Shown: positions 34,075-43,797 of the stretch, one piece after another
Position numbering within the stretch: the stretch's first letter is position 1
Layout of the letters: the number at the start of each line of letters is the position of its first letter
DNA from: Clostridiales bacterium
GTDB lineage: Bacteria; Bacillota; Clostridia; TANB77; CAG-508
Length of the DNA: 64,000 nt
Reading direction: 5' to 3'
NCBI GenBank assembly: GCA_019419955.1
Contig: JAHZIB010000004.1
Location: 22,531 to 86,530 of the forward strand
Program-made: the position numbers and the translations under genes
Notes under the pieces: generated by a model
Database searches by the model: none
Told to the model about the DNA's origin: nothing
What the model saw: only the letters and a program-made list of their open reading frames with translations

Positions 34075-35376
34075 ATGAAGTTATCAAATTTAGGAATAGG
34101 TACAATGAGAATAAATAAATTAGATGAAATGTACCCAGCACAAGATGTTTTAATGCAGTCTGGGCAATTAGTTCAGTATGGAACAGGTATAATGGGGTAT
34201 GGTACAGTTCCATTGTTAGTAAAGAGAAATGTCGAGGAAGTTATAAGAGAGTGTTTAAATGATGCAGGTTTAGCAGAAGTACAACTTCCAACAATTCAAC
34301 CTAAAGAAATTTGGGTAAAATCTGAGAGATGGGATAAATATATAGATGAAGGTGTTATGCTTGTTGTAGAATCAGACAAGGGAACTTTCTGTTTAGCGCC
34401 TACAGCTGAGGAGGCGGTTTTAGAGTTTGCAAGGGAAAAGCTTAAATCATATAAGCATATGCCAACCATTTTCTATCAGATAGGAGAAAAGTACAGAAAT
34501 GAGATTAGAAATAGGGGATATTTACTTAGAGGAAAGTCATTCTTAATGATGGATGCATACAGCTTTGATACAGAACCAGAAGGTTTGAAGAAATCATATG
34601 ATATAGTAAGAGGTGCATACCTTGAAATGGCTAAAAGGCTTGGGTTAGAGATATTACCTGTTGTTGCAGATAATGGCTCAATGGGTGGAAAAAAGAGCGA
34701 AGAAATGATGGTTATTTCTCCAATTGGAGAAGATACAATATTGTATGATGCTAAAACTAAAGTGGCTCTGAATACAGAAGTACTTGAAAAAGAAAATTAT
34801 GAAGAATATTTAAAAGAAGAATATGGAATAGAAGATATATCGGAGTTTGAGGAGAAAAAGGCAATTGAGCTTGGACATATATTCCAATTAGGAACAAGAT
34901 ATTCTGATACAATGAATGCTAAATTTATTGACAAGGACGGAAAAGAAAAACCATATTACATGGGTTGTTATGGAATAGGTGTTAGCAGAATGGTTGCTAC
35001 AATTTATGAGATGTCATTAATAAGAAATGAGAAAGGCGAGATTGAAGGGATTTCGTTGCCATACAACATAGCTCCATTTAAAGTGCAAATAATAGCTAAG
35101 ATGGATGATGCGGAAAAAGTCGAGGAAGCTAATAAATTATATCAAGAATTGAAAAAAATAGGTATAGAGGCAATTTTAGATGACAGAGATAATATAAACT
35201 TTGGTGCTAGAATAAAGGATGCAAAGGTTTTAGGAACACCATATATTGCTATTTTCGGAGGGAAAGTTGAAAAAGGAAGTGTTGAATTAGAAGAAACTAA
35301 AACTGGAAAAAGTGAAGTGATTAAAATAGAGGAGCTTATAAAAAGAGCAGGTTCAGAGAGAGGTTTGTTTTCATAA
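34075..35376 (+). CDS. proS: Prolyl-tRNA synthetase, compact form without editing domain
   Basis: 433 residues. Class II motifs are intact: motif 2 KYRNEIRNRGYLLRGKSFLMMDAYSF, motif 3 GCYGIGVSRMVATIYE, plus the LGHIFQLGTRYS segment and a C-terminal anticodon-binding domain (about 340-433). Bacterial ProRS is usually ~570 residues with an INS editing domain of some 180 residues between motifs 2 and 3; only about 60 residues are found there. Such compact enzymes occur in alphaproteobacteria and some Firmicutes and need a separate trans-editing protein. AAAGGA-type SD. Charges tRNA-Pro. An 86-bp gap separates it from scpB with no T-box visible. Confidence 0.9.
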   Translation: MKLSNLGIGTMRINKLDEMYPAQDVLMQSGQLVQYGTGIMGYGTVPLLVKRNVEEVIRECLNDAGLAEVQLPTIQPKEIWVKSERWDKYIDEGVMLVVESDKGTFCLAPTAEEAVLEFAREKLKSYKHMPTIFYQIGEKYRNEIRNRGYLLRGKSFLMMDAYSFDTEPEGLKKSYDIVRGAYLEMAKRLGLEILPVVADNGSMGGKKSEEMMVISPIGEDTILYDAKTKVALNTEVLEKENYEEYLKEEYGIEDISEFEEKKAIELGHIFQLGTRYSDTMNAKFIDKDGKEKPYYMGCYGIGVSRMVATIYEMSLIRNEKGEIEGISLPYNIAPFKVQIIAKMDDAEKVEEANKLYQELKKIGIEAILDDRDNINFGARIKDAKVLGTPYIAIFGGKVEKGSVELEETKTGKSEVIKIEELIKRAGSERGLFS

Positions 35377-35433
35377 ACTTATGATACTGTATTAAAAAGT
35401 GAAATAATAGAGAGGATAAGAAAAGACCAAAAG

Positions 35434-36192
35434 TTAATCTTGGTCTTTTTCCAACATATCAAATAAGTTTAAATTGCCTTCGATAATATAAGAGCTATTA
35501 GAAGTAGACTGTTTATCAAAATTTTTTTCATTTTCTTCAACAGATTCTTGTTCAATATGTTTTCTATTTATTACATCATATTTATAAACATCTAAAGGGG
35601 AACCCAAAAATTCTGAAGAATTTTTTTGCTTGCTATTATCAGCAGACTCATCCTCTGGAAATACCTGAGTAAGGATTTCTAACAAACTTGGATACATTGT
35701 ACCAGCGTGCTTTTTCCAATTTTCTACAATATGTTTTGCTTGTTCACGAGAGCCTGCAAAAGTTTTTACTTCAAATAAGCATTCATTATTTTCCATTATT
35801 TTACATGTTACATTATAATAATTTTCATTAACTGGTGTATATTCTGCTATTATAGAATTTTCTTCATCGACATTTTCTAATGCATATTTTAAGTTTGTGT
35901 CTACTTGAAGTTTTATAATACCTGGTAAAATGTCTTCTGTTAATTCTAGTGTTCGAATACCTTTTTCAGTAATAATATACATACTGTTTCCTTCAGTAGA
36001 ATAATTTATTACAAATTCGCTTTTCACTAAGTCTAGCAAGAATTGCTGATAGTAAAAATAATTCATATCCAAGACTGAGAGTACTATTTTGTACAATGCA
36101 GTATTAGTTATTGCTTTATTTAAACTACGTAATATATATAAAATGAGAACCTTGCTTTCTGCTAATGTTTCATCATTAGATGTTAGTTTCAA
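35434..36192 (-). CDS. DUF4364 family protein
   Basis: 252 residues from a TTG at 36192 served by GAGGTGAT. The winged-helix-like N-terminal part (about 5-90) has ESKVLILYILRSLNKAITN, YYQQFLLDLVKSEFVINY and TEKGIRTLELT, followed by a mixed domain and a low-complexity C-terminus. DUF4364 proteins are confined to clostridia and probably bind DNA; function unknown. Convergent with proS. Confidence 0.8.
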   Translation of the reverse strand: MKLTSNDETLAESKVLILYILRSLNKAITNTALYKIVLSVLDMNYFYYQQFLLDLVKSEFVINYSTEGNSMYIITEKGIRTLELTEDILPGIIKLQVDTNLKYALENVDEENSIIAEYTPVNENYYNVTCKIMENNECLFEVKTFAGSREQAKHIVENWKKHAGTMYPSLLEILTQVFPEDESADNSKQKNSSEFLGSPLDVYKYDVINRKHIEQESVEENEKNFDKQSTSNSSYIIEGNLNLFDMLEKDQD

Positions 36193-36315
36193 GAATATCA
36201 CCTCATAAAAATTAAAATAACTAAAAATATTATATCATAATTATATAAAAAATACTATCCTTTTTAATTTATTAATGTTATAATTATTGAAGGATAATGT
36301 TTTTTAAAATATACT

Positions 36316-36392
36316 TATCCTGCAATAGGAGTTCCATTAAAAATTTTCACAAATTGATGATTACAAAGCTGTGAGAATTTTTAATTAGAATC
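36316..36392. repeat. Dispersed palindromic intergenic repeat, copy 4 (core only)
   Basis: TTATCCTGCAATAGGAGTTCC then palindrome arms ATTAAAAATTTTCACAA and TTGTGAGAATTTTTAAT-like sequence. The terminal inverted repeats have decayed. Confidence 0.6.
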
Positions 36393-36481
36393 AAAAAATA
36401 TTGCATAATATATAAATGAAAGATAAAGTGAAAGAATCCATAAAAACGAATTATAAAAAAATAAATATAGGGAGAATATAG

Positions 36482-37186
36482 ATGAAAACAGGTACATTTT
36501 ATGAGGTGCTGGAAGTTAGTGAAAATGCTTCAGAAGAGATAATAGAAAAAGCATATAAAGTTTTAGCAAAAAAATATCACCCTGATTTACAAAAAGATTC
36601 TCAAAAGAAAAATGCTGAGGAAAAGATGAAAATAATTAATGAGGCATATGAGGTTTTAGGAGATTCTGAAAAAAGGAAGGCATATGATGCTAGATTGGCA
36701 CAAGAGAGGGAACAGGAAAAACTGAAACAAGAGCAAAATACTCAATTTTATAATTTTCAACGAGCACCAACTACCAATTCTTATGGCGAAAACACAAATA
36801 CAAAGACTAATGATGACTTAGAATATGAGAAGAGAAGGCAAGAATATGAAAAAAAATTACAAAGAAAAGATTATAGGCAAAGAAAAAAGATGCAAGAGAA
36901 CTTAAACAAAGATTATGAAAATGCATATTATAATTATTTGAGGAACTTAGGGTATAATGTAAAGCGTAGTTGGACAAAAGAGAATTTCAGGGACTTGGTA
37001 ATAGTATTAATTATTATGGCAGGAATAATTGCAATTTTGTGGTTTTTTCCACCAAGCCATGATTGGATGGTAAATTTTTATGAGAATAATCCAATTATTA
37101 AAACAGTAGTGAACATAGTGGGATCTATTATAGTAGGAATTTTTAGTGGAATTTGGAATTTTATAACTGGACTATTTGGAAGATAG
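36482..37186 (+). CDS. J-domain protein with C-terminal membrane segments
   Basis: 234 residues. An N-terminal J domain (about 4-70) contains the HPD motif ([10 protein letters not shown]) and ends [13 protein letters not shown], so it should stimulate an Hsp70 (DnaK). A charged, Tyr/Gln-rich coiled segment follows (about 75-160). Two hydrophobic segments near the C-terminus (about 172-192 and 208-230) anchor it in the membrane. It lacks the Gly/Phe and zinc-finger regions of DnaJ. Own weak SD (GGGAGAA). Confidence 0.85.
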   Translation: MKTGTFYEVLEVSENASEEIIEKAYKVLAKKYHPDLQKDSQKKNAEEKMKIINEAYEVLGDSEKRKAYDARLAQEREQEKLKQEQNTQFYNFQRAPTTNSYGENTNTKTNDDLEYEKRRQEYEKKLQRKDYRQRKKMQENLNKDYENAYYNYLRNLGYNVKRSWTKENFRDLVIVLIIMAGIIAILWFFPPSHDWMVNFYENNPIIKTVVNIVGSIIVGIFSGIWNFITGLFGR

Positions 37187-37290
37187 TAATATAATAGATA
37201 TATTTTTATAAATATATCTATTTTCTGTATAAATTATGAAAAATAGTGATATAATCTAATTATAAAATTATAAATAAGGAGGAATTTGTT

Positions 37291-38379
37291 ATGGATAGGA
37301 AAGTGAGAGTTGTACAGTACGGTACTGGTAAAATGTCAGTTTATACGATGCGTTATGTTTTCGAAAAAGGAGGAGAAATTGTAGGTGCTATTGATGCAAA
37401 TCCAGCTGTTATAGGAAAAGACATTGGAGAGATAATGGGAGGAGAGAAGAGAGGGGTTAATGTAACTGATGCCAATAATGCAGAAACCTTGCTTAAAGAC
37501 TCAAAACCAGATATAGTTATAGTTACTACAATGAGCTTGCTTGAGGACATAAAAGAGGCGTTTATGCTTTGTGCAAAATTGGGTATTAATGCAATATCAA
37601 CATGTGAAGAGGCTTTTTTTCCATTCAATTCAAATCCAAAAGTTACAAACGAAATAGATAAATTAGCAAAAGAAAATGGATGTACTATCACTGGAAGCGG
37701 ATATCAGGATGTATATTGGGGAGGATTAATTAGTGCTATAGCTGGCTCTACACAAAAAATAACTAAAATAAAGGGAAGTTCATCATATAATGTTGAGGAT
37801 TATGGAATAGCTTTAGCGGAAGCACATGGTGCAGGCTTAAGTTTAGATGAGTTTGATAAAAAAATTGCTTCAGTAGATAGAATGAGCGATGAGGAAAGAC
37901 AAGAGATTATAAATTCAGGAAATTATACACCATCATATATGTGGAACGTAAATGGTTGGTTGTGCTCAAAATTAGGTTTAACACCGATAAGTCAAACACA
38001 AAAATGTGTGCCACAAACTTATAAAGAAGATATTGATTCATCTACATTAGGAATGACTGTTAGGGCTGGCACAGCAACAGGAATGAGTGCAGTGGTTACC
38101 ACAAAGACAAAAGAGGGAATTACAATTGAAACACAATGTATAGGAAAAGTTTACTCAAAAGAAGACTATGATAAAAATGAATGGACTATTGAAGGTGAGC
38201 CCAATACAACAATTGTTGTATCAAGGCCAGCAACAGTAGAGTTGACTTGTGCTACTGTTGTGAATAGGATACCTGATGTTATTAATAGTAAGCCTGGATA
38301 TGTTTCTACAGATAAATTAGACGAACTTAAATATTTGGTAAAACCAATGAATGAATATGTTAAGTCACTTGCGAAATAG
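37291..38379 (+). CDS. 2,4-diaminopentanoate dehydrogenase-like oxidoreductase
   Basis: 362 residues, a Rossmann-fold NAD(P) enzyme beginning VRVVQYGTGKMSVYTMRYV, with a dihydrodipicolinate-reductase-like fold. It resembles the 2,4-diaminopentanoate dehydrogenase (Ord) of ornithine fermentation: GEIVGAIDANPAVIGKDIGE, STCEEAFFPF, GSGYQDVYWG and ALAEAHGAGLSLDEF. None of the other ornithine-pathway genes is nearby, so the substrate is not certain. A strong AAGGAGGA precedes the ATG. Confidence 0.75.
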   Translation: MDRKVRVVQYGTGKMSVYTMRYVFEKGGEIVGAIDANPAVIGKDIGEIMGGEKRGVNVTDANNAETLLKDSKPDIVIVTTMSLLEDIKEAFMLCAKLGINAISTCEEAFFPFNSNPKVTNEIDKLAKENGCTITGSGYQDVYWGGLISAIAGSTQKITKIKGSSSYNVEDYGIALAEAHGAGLSLDEFDKKIASVDRMSDEERQEIINSGNYTPSYMWNVNGWLCSKLGLTPISQTQKCVPQTYKEDIDSSTLGMTVRAGTATGMSAVVTTKTKEGITIETQCIGKVYSKEDYDKNEWTIEGEPNTTIVVSRPATVELTCATVVNRIPDVINSKPGYVSTDKLDELKYLVKPMNEYVKSLAK

Positions 38380-38382
38380 GTA

Positions 38383-38472
38383 CACTTCTAAATTCGCAAA
38401 AATGTGCGAGTCAGGGGCACTTCTAAATTCGTAAAAACTTGCGAATTAGGGAGTGTCCCTAACTCGCAAGTT
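38383..38472. terminator. Tandem repeat and long hairpin between convergent genes
   Basis: Two 35-bp units beginning CACTTCTAAATTCG (38383 and 38418). The second merges into a 17-bp near-perfect stem, AACTTGCGAATTAGGGA / TCCCTAACTCGCAAGTT, with a 3-nt loop. It separates genes ending at 38379 and 38478, so it is probably their shared terminator. Confidence 0.65.
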
Positions 38473-38477
38473 TGAAA

Positions 38478-39935
38478 TTATATATTTTTAATGTCTCTTT
38501 TCTTAAACACTACAGTGCTTATGGCAAGCATTATAAATAAGTAAGCCAAGCATATTACTAACGAGAAAGTAGCTGTTAGTCCTTCAAACATAGGCGCTCC
38601 TCCAAATAGGTATTGTGTGAAATCCCAGTTTGGTGTAACAAAATATATTATCCATTTCAAGTCATATAATAATGCAAATTGGTTTATCAGACTTGAAGCA
38701 ATATAGCCTAAAAATGGTACTGCAACTGCCAGTGCAGTGTTTGTAAATATTGTACTACATGCAAATGCTAGTGTTGTTAATAATAAGTATATTGGTAATT
38801 TACAAAATCCTATTAATGAAACATATGATGCTATATTCATTGTCTGAATACTGTGTGTTTCAAAGTTATATATAATTGCAGGTGTGGATAAGCTGTCAAA
38901 TCCATGTATGAATCCACCAATTATTAATTGAGATAATGCTAAGAATATTATTGCTAATATTAAAATAAGTATGCATACTATAAATTTTGATATTAATATT
39001 TTTGTTCTATTGTATGGTTTTACGAGCAATAGTTTTATGGTACCTCTACTAAATTCTTCACTTACTATTGAAGATGCTATAACAATTGCTATTATTAAAA
39101 TAAATAGTTCATAATTATTAAATAAGTTAAGCAAAATATTTCTATTATCATTTTCTATAGATATATTATTTTCAATGTAATATTTATTTAAAGCTGCCTG
39201 TTCTAAAGAGCTTTCATAATATTGTATTTCTTCATCAGAGAGTTTGCTTATATCTGTGTTTGCATATTCATTTACTGAAGTTTGGTAACTTTGGTAATTT
39301 TCTAAAGAACTGTTGAGTGCACTAGGTGCGTAGCTAATATTTTTTTCTAGTCTCCATTCATTTATCTGTTTTTCTAGTTGCAAATTCTGAATAGTTCTAT
39401 TAATTGAAGCTAGAGCCTCAGGATTATCAGTGGAGTCTCGTAATTGATATTGGCTTTTCAAAGAATTATTTATATCTTCTAAGTCATTGGTAACAAAATA
39501 TTTCCAATCATCAGCCTTCATCCTTTTCAAGCCTTCATTATATTTTTCTGTTGCTTCATTATATGCCTCTTCAGTTACCTCGTTTGTGTATTCGTGTTCA
39601 ATCATAACGTCTATATAACTAATAAGTTTAGTGTTTATTACATATGCTTGCCAACTATTGTTGCCATATTCCTTAGTAAGTTTCATTGCTTCAAGCTGAC
39701 GTTCATATTCGAGGTATTGTGGATAATCAGTAGGATTGTTAGGGTCTAAGCTAGCCAGAGCGTCTTCATAATAAGGAATATCTCCTTCATAATAATAATA
39801 CCTTACATGGTCATTATCAGTATATTTTATAATAAAGTTTGAAAGTAAAACATATCCAAGTGTAATTATTAAAAGTATATAAATTGTTTTTTTCTTAAAA
39901 ACCTTTGTTAATTCATTTTTTATTAAATTAATCAA
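38478..39935 (-). CDS. ABC transporter permease (ABC-2 type)
   Basis: 485 residues. One helix at the N-terminus (about 17-33, KKTIYILLIITLGYVLLSNF), a long extracytoplasmic helical domain (about 40-265), then five to six hydrophobic segments in the C-terminal half, including EEFSRGTIKLLLVKPYNRTKIL, the cytoplasmic coupling segment of ABC-2 permeases. It partners the ATPase whose gene overlaps its start by 8 bp. Probably exports a peptide or antibiotic. Confidence 0.85.
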   Translation of the reverse strand: MINLIKNELTKVFKKKTIYILLIITLGYVLLSNFIIKYTDNDHVRYYYYEGDIPYYEDALASLDPNNPTDYPQYLEYERQLEAMKLTKEYGNNSWQAYVINTKLISYIDVMIEHEYTNEVTEEAYNEATEKYNEGLKRMKADDWKYFVTNDLEDINNSLKSQYQLRDSTDNPEALASINRTIQNLQLEKQINEWRLEKNISYAPSALNSSLENYQSYQTSVNEYANTDISKLSDEEIQYYESSLEQAALNKYYIENNISIENDNRNILLNLFNNYELFILIIAIVIASSIVSEEFSRGTIKLLLVKPYNRTKILISKFIVCILILILAIIFLALSQLIIGGFIHGFDSLSTPAIIYNFETHSIQTMNIASYVSLIGFCKLPIYLLLTTLAFACSTIFTNTALAVAVPFLGYIASSLINQFALLYDLKWIIYFVTPNWDFTQYLFGGAPMFEGLTATFSLVICLAYLFIMLAISTVVFKKRDIKNI

Positions 39936-40839
39936 TTACATTACCCCCTGTCTTTTTCAAAAATGCATCTTCAAGAGTTACGATTTTCTCTTGCAAAGAA
40001 TATATTTTGATATCTTGTAAAACTAATTTTTTCACAATTTCAGAAACATTTTGCCTATTTGAACTAACACTAATGTGTGTATCATCTATAATTTCGGCAA
40101 TGTCTCCTAAAAGAATTTTTGCCCTGTTAGGATTATCTACTTCTATAGTATAATTTCCACTCGAAGCATCTTTCTTTACACTGTCTAAACTGCTATTTTC
40201 TACTATGATTCCATTTTTTATAATGCACACTTTATTACAGAAACTTTCTAATTCTGCCAAATTATGGCTTGAGATTAGGATTCCCATATTTTCTTCAGTA
40301 GCAAGTTTTGTTAAAAGAGTACGTAGTTCCTTAATGCCTTCTGGGTCTAATCCATTAGTTGGTTCATCAAGAATTAGAAGATTAGGTCTATGAAGTATTG
40401 CTTGAGCAACGCCAAGTCTTTGTCTCATACCAAGAGAATATTTAGAAACTTTATCATTTATTCTATTTTCCAAACCAACGAGTTTTACAACCTCATCAAT
40501 ACGAGAATTAGTTACACCTTTATATAGATTAGAAATTAATTTCAAATTATCATATCCAGTTAAATACATATATAAGTCGGGATTTTCTATAATAGCACCA
40601 ACTTTAGAAATTGCTTTTTCAAAATTTGATTCAATGTCAAATCCATTTACTATAACTTTGCCACTATTTATTTTTTGCAGGCCTAAGATTAGTTTAATGG
40701 TTGTAGTTTTCCCCGCTCCATTAGGCCCAATAAAACCTAAGATGTCTCCTTTTGATATTTCAAGAGAAACTCCCTTTAAGATTTCTTTTTTTCTAAAAGA
40801 TTTGTGCAAGTTTTCGCACTTTAAAATTACATTTTGCAA
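39928..40839 (-). CDS. ABC transporter ATP-binding protein (BcrA-like)
   Basis: 303 residues. Walker A GFIGPNGAGKTTTIKLILGL, signature YSLGMRQRLGVAQAIL, Walker B NLLILDEPTNGLDPEG and the H-loop SSHNLAELESF are all present. The C-terminal extension (about 215-303) is typical of bacitracin/lantibiotic export ATPases. AGGAGG precedes the ATG. Operon of two genes with the permease. Confidence 0.93.
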   Translation of the reverse strand: MQNVILKCENLHKSFRKKEILKGVSLEISKGDILGFIGPNGAGKTTTIKLILGLQKINSGKVIVNGFDIESNFEKAISKVGAIIENPDLYMYLTGYDNLKLISNLYKGVTNSRIDEVVKLVGLENRINDKVSKYSLGMRQRLGVAQAILHRPNLLILDEPTNGLDPEGIKELRTLLTKLATEENMGILISSHNLAELESFCNKVCIIKNGIIVENSSLDSVKKDASSGNYTIEVDNPNRAKILLGDIAEIIDDTHISVSSNRQNVSEIVKKLVLQDIKIYSLQEKIVTLEDAFLKKTGGNVID

Positions 40840-41070
40840 TTTAAAAACAACCTCCTTTTAATTATGGAAGATTTAGCTTTATGAAAGTTAAGATTATAAA
40901 GTTAATGTCAATCTTCTCATAAGTTCAAATTTTTACTGCAAAAATATAATACCATAAATTTCTTAATATGCAAGTTATAAATAATTAAGAAATTCTTAAC
41001 AAAGGTAATTAAAAAAAAGATTGAATAAAAAATAAAAAAGAGAAAATAATAATGAAAAGGAGGATAAGTT

Positions 41071-41331
41071 ATGAATCAGGAAATTATTGAAAATTTAAAT
41101 AAATTTAAAGAAAGAAAAATTAGAGTTGAGCAGAAAGGTTTTTTAAAAATCAGGTTTTTTATTGATGAGTTAAATTACTCAATCGAGGACGATATTTTAA
41201 AGCTTACAGATGAAGACAGTGAAATATATATGAAGATTAACACAAATCAAATTTATAAAATAGATGGAGAAAATAATAAAGTATCATTATACTTAGATAA
41301 TGATACTATGGTAGAATTAGTAAATATTTAA
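41071..41331 (+). CDS. Hypothetical protein
   Basis: 86 residues, strand-rich (IRVEQKGFLKIRFFIDELNYSI; KVSLYLDNDTMVELVNI). AAGGAGGA precedes the ATG. Its stop abuts the stop of the convergent ribbon-helix-helix gene. Not recognised. Confidence 0.5.
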   Translation: MNQEIIENLNKFKERKIRVEQKGFLKIRFFIDELNYSIEDDILKLTDEDSEIYMKINTNQIYKIDGENNKVSLYLDNDTMVELVNI

Positions 41332-41526
41332 TTATTTCTTTCTTAGTCTTTCGAAATCTTCATCATCTAGATTTCGAAGGCTAAATTCAAGAAGAGTAAT
41401 TACAGTTTTATTAAAAGATAAGTTTTTTAAATTGGCAAGAGTTTGCACATCATCTACTACATTTTCTGGTAGTCTTAATGTTTTGCTAATTCCGCTATGG
41501 TTTTTTGGTATTTTTAATTTATCCAT
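41332..41526 (-). CDS. Ribbon-helix-helix-like small DNA-binding protein
   Basis: 64 residues. The region SKTLRLPENVVDDVQTLANLKNLSFNKTVITLLEFSL fits a strand-helix-helix (Arc/MetJ-like) domain. GGGAAAGGA lies upstream. Unknown target; convergent with 41071-41331. Confidence 0.6.
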   Translation of the reverse strand: MDKLKIPKNHSGISKTLRLPENVVDDVQTLANLKNLSFNKTVITLLEFSLRNLDDEDFERLRKK

Positions 41527-41690
41527 ATTTTATCTCATTCCTTTCCCAAGGTAGAAAACAGGTTATTTACCTATTCCCCTTTTTTTAATATTTTATAATG
41601 AAATTAAAAATAAATATGCACCTAAATTGAACTGCAGCAATGACCTTTTTTGTTTAATAAATAATTTTACAATATATAATATATGAAAAA

Positions 41691-41709
41691 TGTCGAAAAT
41701 TGTCAGAAA
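41691..41709. promoter_or_regulatory. Tandem Spo0A-box-like sites
   Basis: TGTCGAA at 41691 and TGTCAGAA at 41701, ten bases apart, the spacing of Spo0A dimer sites. They sit in the 400-bp gap between the RHH gene and trmB. Confidence 0.3.
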
Positions 41710-41757
41710 AATAAAATTGGCTGTTAAATATATAAATTGTTAACATGTAACTCATAT

Positions 41758-41837
41758 TTGTTAGTAGATAATTGTTTAGAAAAATAATTGTCCTGCAACG
41801 GGAGTTCAAATGCGCAATAACCATTATCTACTAACAA
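41758..41837. repeat. Dispersed palindromic intergenic repeat, copy 3 (internally deleted)
   Basis: Terminal inverted repeats TTGTTAGTAGATAAT / ATTATCTACTAACAA are perfect over 15 bp. The left TCCTGCAACGGGAGTTC motif is joined directly to the right end, removing the central palindrome. Confidence 0.75.
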
Positions 41838-41924
41838 TATTTTGTCTTTTTTTAAAAAACTATTGTTAGTAATTGGAAATAATGATATAATTTAGGCAAA
41901 ATTGGGAGGAAGATATAACAAGAA

Positions 41925-42581
41925 ATGAGAATAAGATTTAAACCGTGGGCTAGACCGGAGTTAGAAGCTAGTCAGTTTTATATAGATAATCCAGAGGAAT
42001 ATAAAGGAAAATGGAAAAAATTGTTTAAAAATGATAATCCAATTTATTTGGAACTCGGTTGTGGAAAGGGAGGCTTTATTTCTCAAATTGCTGTTTATAA
42101 TCCAGATATAAATTTTATTGCAATTGATTTGGTAGATGCTATGTTAGGTTTGGCGAAAAGAAAGATTGAGGAGCAATACAGGTTGGCTAATAGAGCAATT
42201 GATAATGTATATATTACTAGATATGATATAGAGAGGATTAACAATATTTTGTTAAAAGAAGATGGAGTTGAGAGAATTTATATTAATTTTTGCAATCCAT
42301 GGCCAAGAGGAAAACATAAAAAGAGAAGACTAACACATATAAGACAATTAGAAAAATATAAGGAATTTCTAGTAGAAGGTGCAAAAATATACTTTAAAAC
42401 AGATGACGATGAATTATTTAATGATAGCGTTAATTATCTAAATACAGCTGGCTTTAGAATAGAAAAATATACATATGATTTAGAGAAAGATATTAATTTT
42501 TGGGAAAATATAGAGACTGAACATGAGAGAATGTTTAAGGAAGAAGGTATTAAGATAAAGGCATTAATAGCAAGTATATAA
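41925..42581 (+). CDS. trmB: tRNA (guanine-N7-)-methyltransferase
   Basis: 218 residues, adds m7G46 in tRNA. AdoMet-binding YLELGCGKGGFISQIA, FIAIDL, and the signature INFCNPWPRGKHKKRRLTH with Asp/Asn residues; C-terminal ETEHERMFKEEG is typical. GGGAGGA lies 15 nt before the ATG, which is long. Confidence 0.95.
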   Translation: MRIRFKPWARPELEASQFYIDNPEEYKGKWKKLFKNDNPIYLELGCGKGGFISQIAVYNPDINFIAIDLVDAMLGLAKRKIEEQYRLANRAIDNVYITRYDIERINNILLKEDGVERIYINFCNPWPRGKHKKRRLTHIRQLEKYKEFLVEGAKIYFKTDDDELFNDSVNYLNTAGFRIEKYTYDLEKDINFWENIETEHERMFKEEGIKIKALIASI

Positions 42582-42676
42582 AGATTAATGTTTTTTTCAG
42601 ATAATACATTACTATAGCTAAAAGTTGGACTAAAAAGTGTCTTAACACTAGATGCTTAGGAAAGGAAGTGCAAAAG

Positions 42677-43780
42677 TTGGAGCAGATTAATGGTATAATT
42701 AATTTTTTTACTAACATAACACGAGTGCAGGTAATTGATTTATTAATTGCTTTTGTGATTATTGGAGTTTTTGTAATATTAAGTCCAGCATTATCATATT
42801 TAATTATTAAGATGTTTAAGTTTAGAGAAAAAGATAAAAAGAAAATAAAAGAGAATCCTTTTTATTTGCCGCTAAAAGCTTTATTTATTTGCATAGGTGT
42901 GTATTTTGGTATATTAGTTATAAATCCGCCTGCAAATGTAATTAAAATTTGCAAGCAAGTGTTTGATATAGCAATTATTTGTATTCTAGCTAAAGGACTT
43001 GTAAACTTTGTTGATCCTAAGAAGGGTATTGTTAGAAAAATGAGAAATGATGATATGCCTGATGGAAATAGAACAGTTGCAAGTTTTACTGGAAAAATAC
43101 TGAAATATGCAATATACATTGGAGCTGGATTACTTATTCTAGCAGTTTGGGGAATTAATCCATCAAGTCTTATTGCAGGTCTTGGAATAGGAAGTGCTGT
43201 GGTTGCTCTTGCGGCACAGGATTTTGTAAAGAATCTTATTTCAGGATTCTCAATATTATCAGATAGACCATTTTTAGTAGGCGATTGGATTCAGGTTGGT
43301 AATAACGAAGGCAGGGTAATGGAGATTTCTTTTAGAACAACAAAGATTAAAACAGCTGATAATACCATAATAACTATACAGAATTCTATTTTTAATACAG
43401 ATATTGTTATTAATTGGTCAAGAATGCAAGAAAGAAGATATTTACTAAACATTAAATTACCTCTTAACACAAATTCTGATAAAGTCGAGAAGATAATCAA
43501 TAGAATTAAATTTGTGTTGATGAATGAGAATGATGTAATAGAAGATACAATACAAGTTAGTTTGGATACGATTGATACTACTGGAATGAATTTGCTTATA
43601 TATATGTACACTGCAAATGTGGAGTATGTATCTTATTTAGCTTTTAGAACCAAGGTAAATGAGAAAATATTAAAGGTTTTGGAGTCTGAAAACATAAATA
43701 TGTCATATCCAGGGCAGAATGTGTATGTTCATCAGGTTGATGAAGAGGATTTAAATGTTATAAACAAAGAAAACATTTAG
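42677..43780 (+). CDS. mscS: Small-conductance mechanosensitive channel (MscS family)
   Basis: 367 residues from a TTG at 42677 (AGGAAAGGA, 10-nt spacing) rather than the GTG at 42668. Three N-terminal hydrophobic segments; the pore helix AGLGIGSAVVALAAQDFVKNLISG and the FLVGDWIQVG beta-domain are the MscS hallmark. It releases solutes on hypo-osmotic shock. Follows trmB after 95 bp. Confidence 0.9.
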   Translation: MEQINGIINFFTNITRVQVIDLLIAFVIIGVFVILSPALSYLIIKMFKFREKDKKKIKENPFYLPLKALFICIGVYFGILVINPPANVIKICKQVFDIAIICILAKGLVNFVDPKKGIVRKMRNDDMPDGNRTVASFTGKILKYAIYIGAGLLILAVWGINPSSLIAGLGIGSAVVALAAQDFVKNLISGFSILSDRPFLVGDWIQVGNNEGRVMEISFRTTKIKTADNTIITIQNSIFNTDIVINWSRMQERRYLLNIKLPLNTNSDKVEKIINRIKFVLMNENDVIEDTIQVSLDTIDTTGMNLLIYMYTANVEYVSYLAFRTKVNEKILKVLESENINMSYPGQNVYVHQVDEEDLNVINKENI

Positions 43781-43797
43781 AAAAACCAGTGTTGGAC

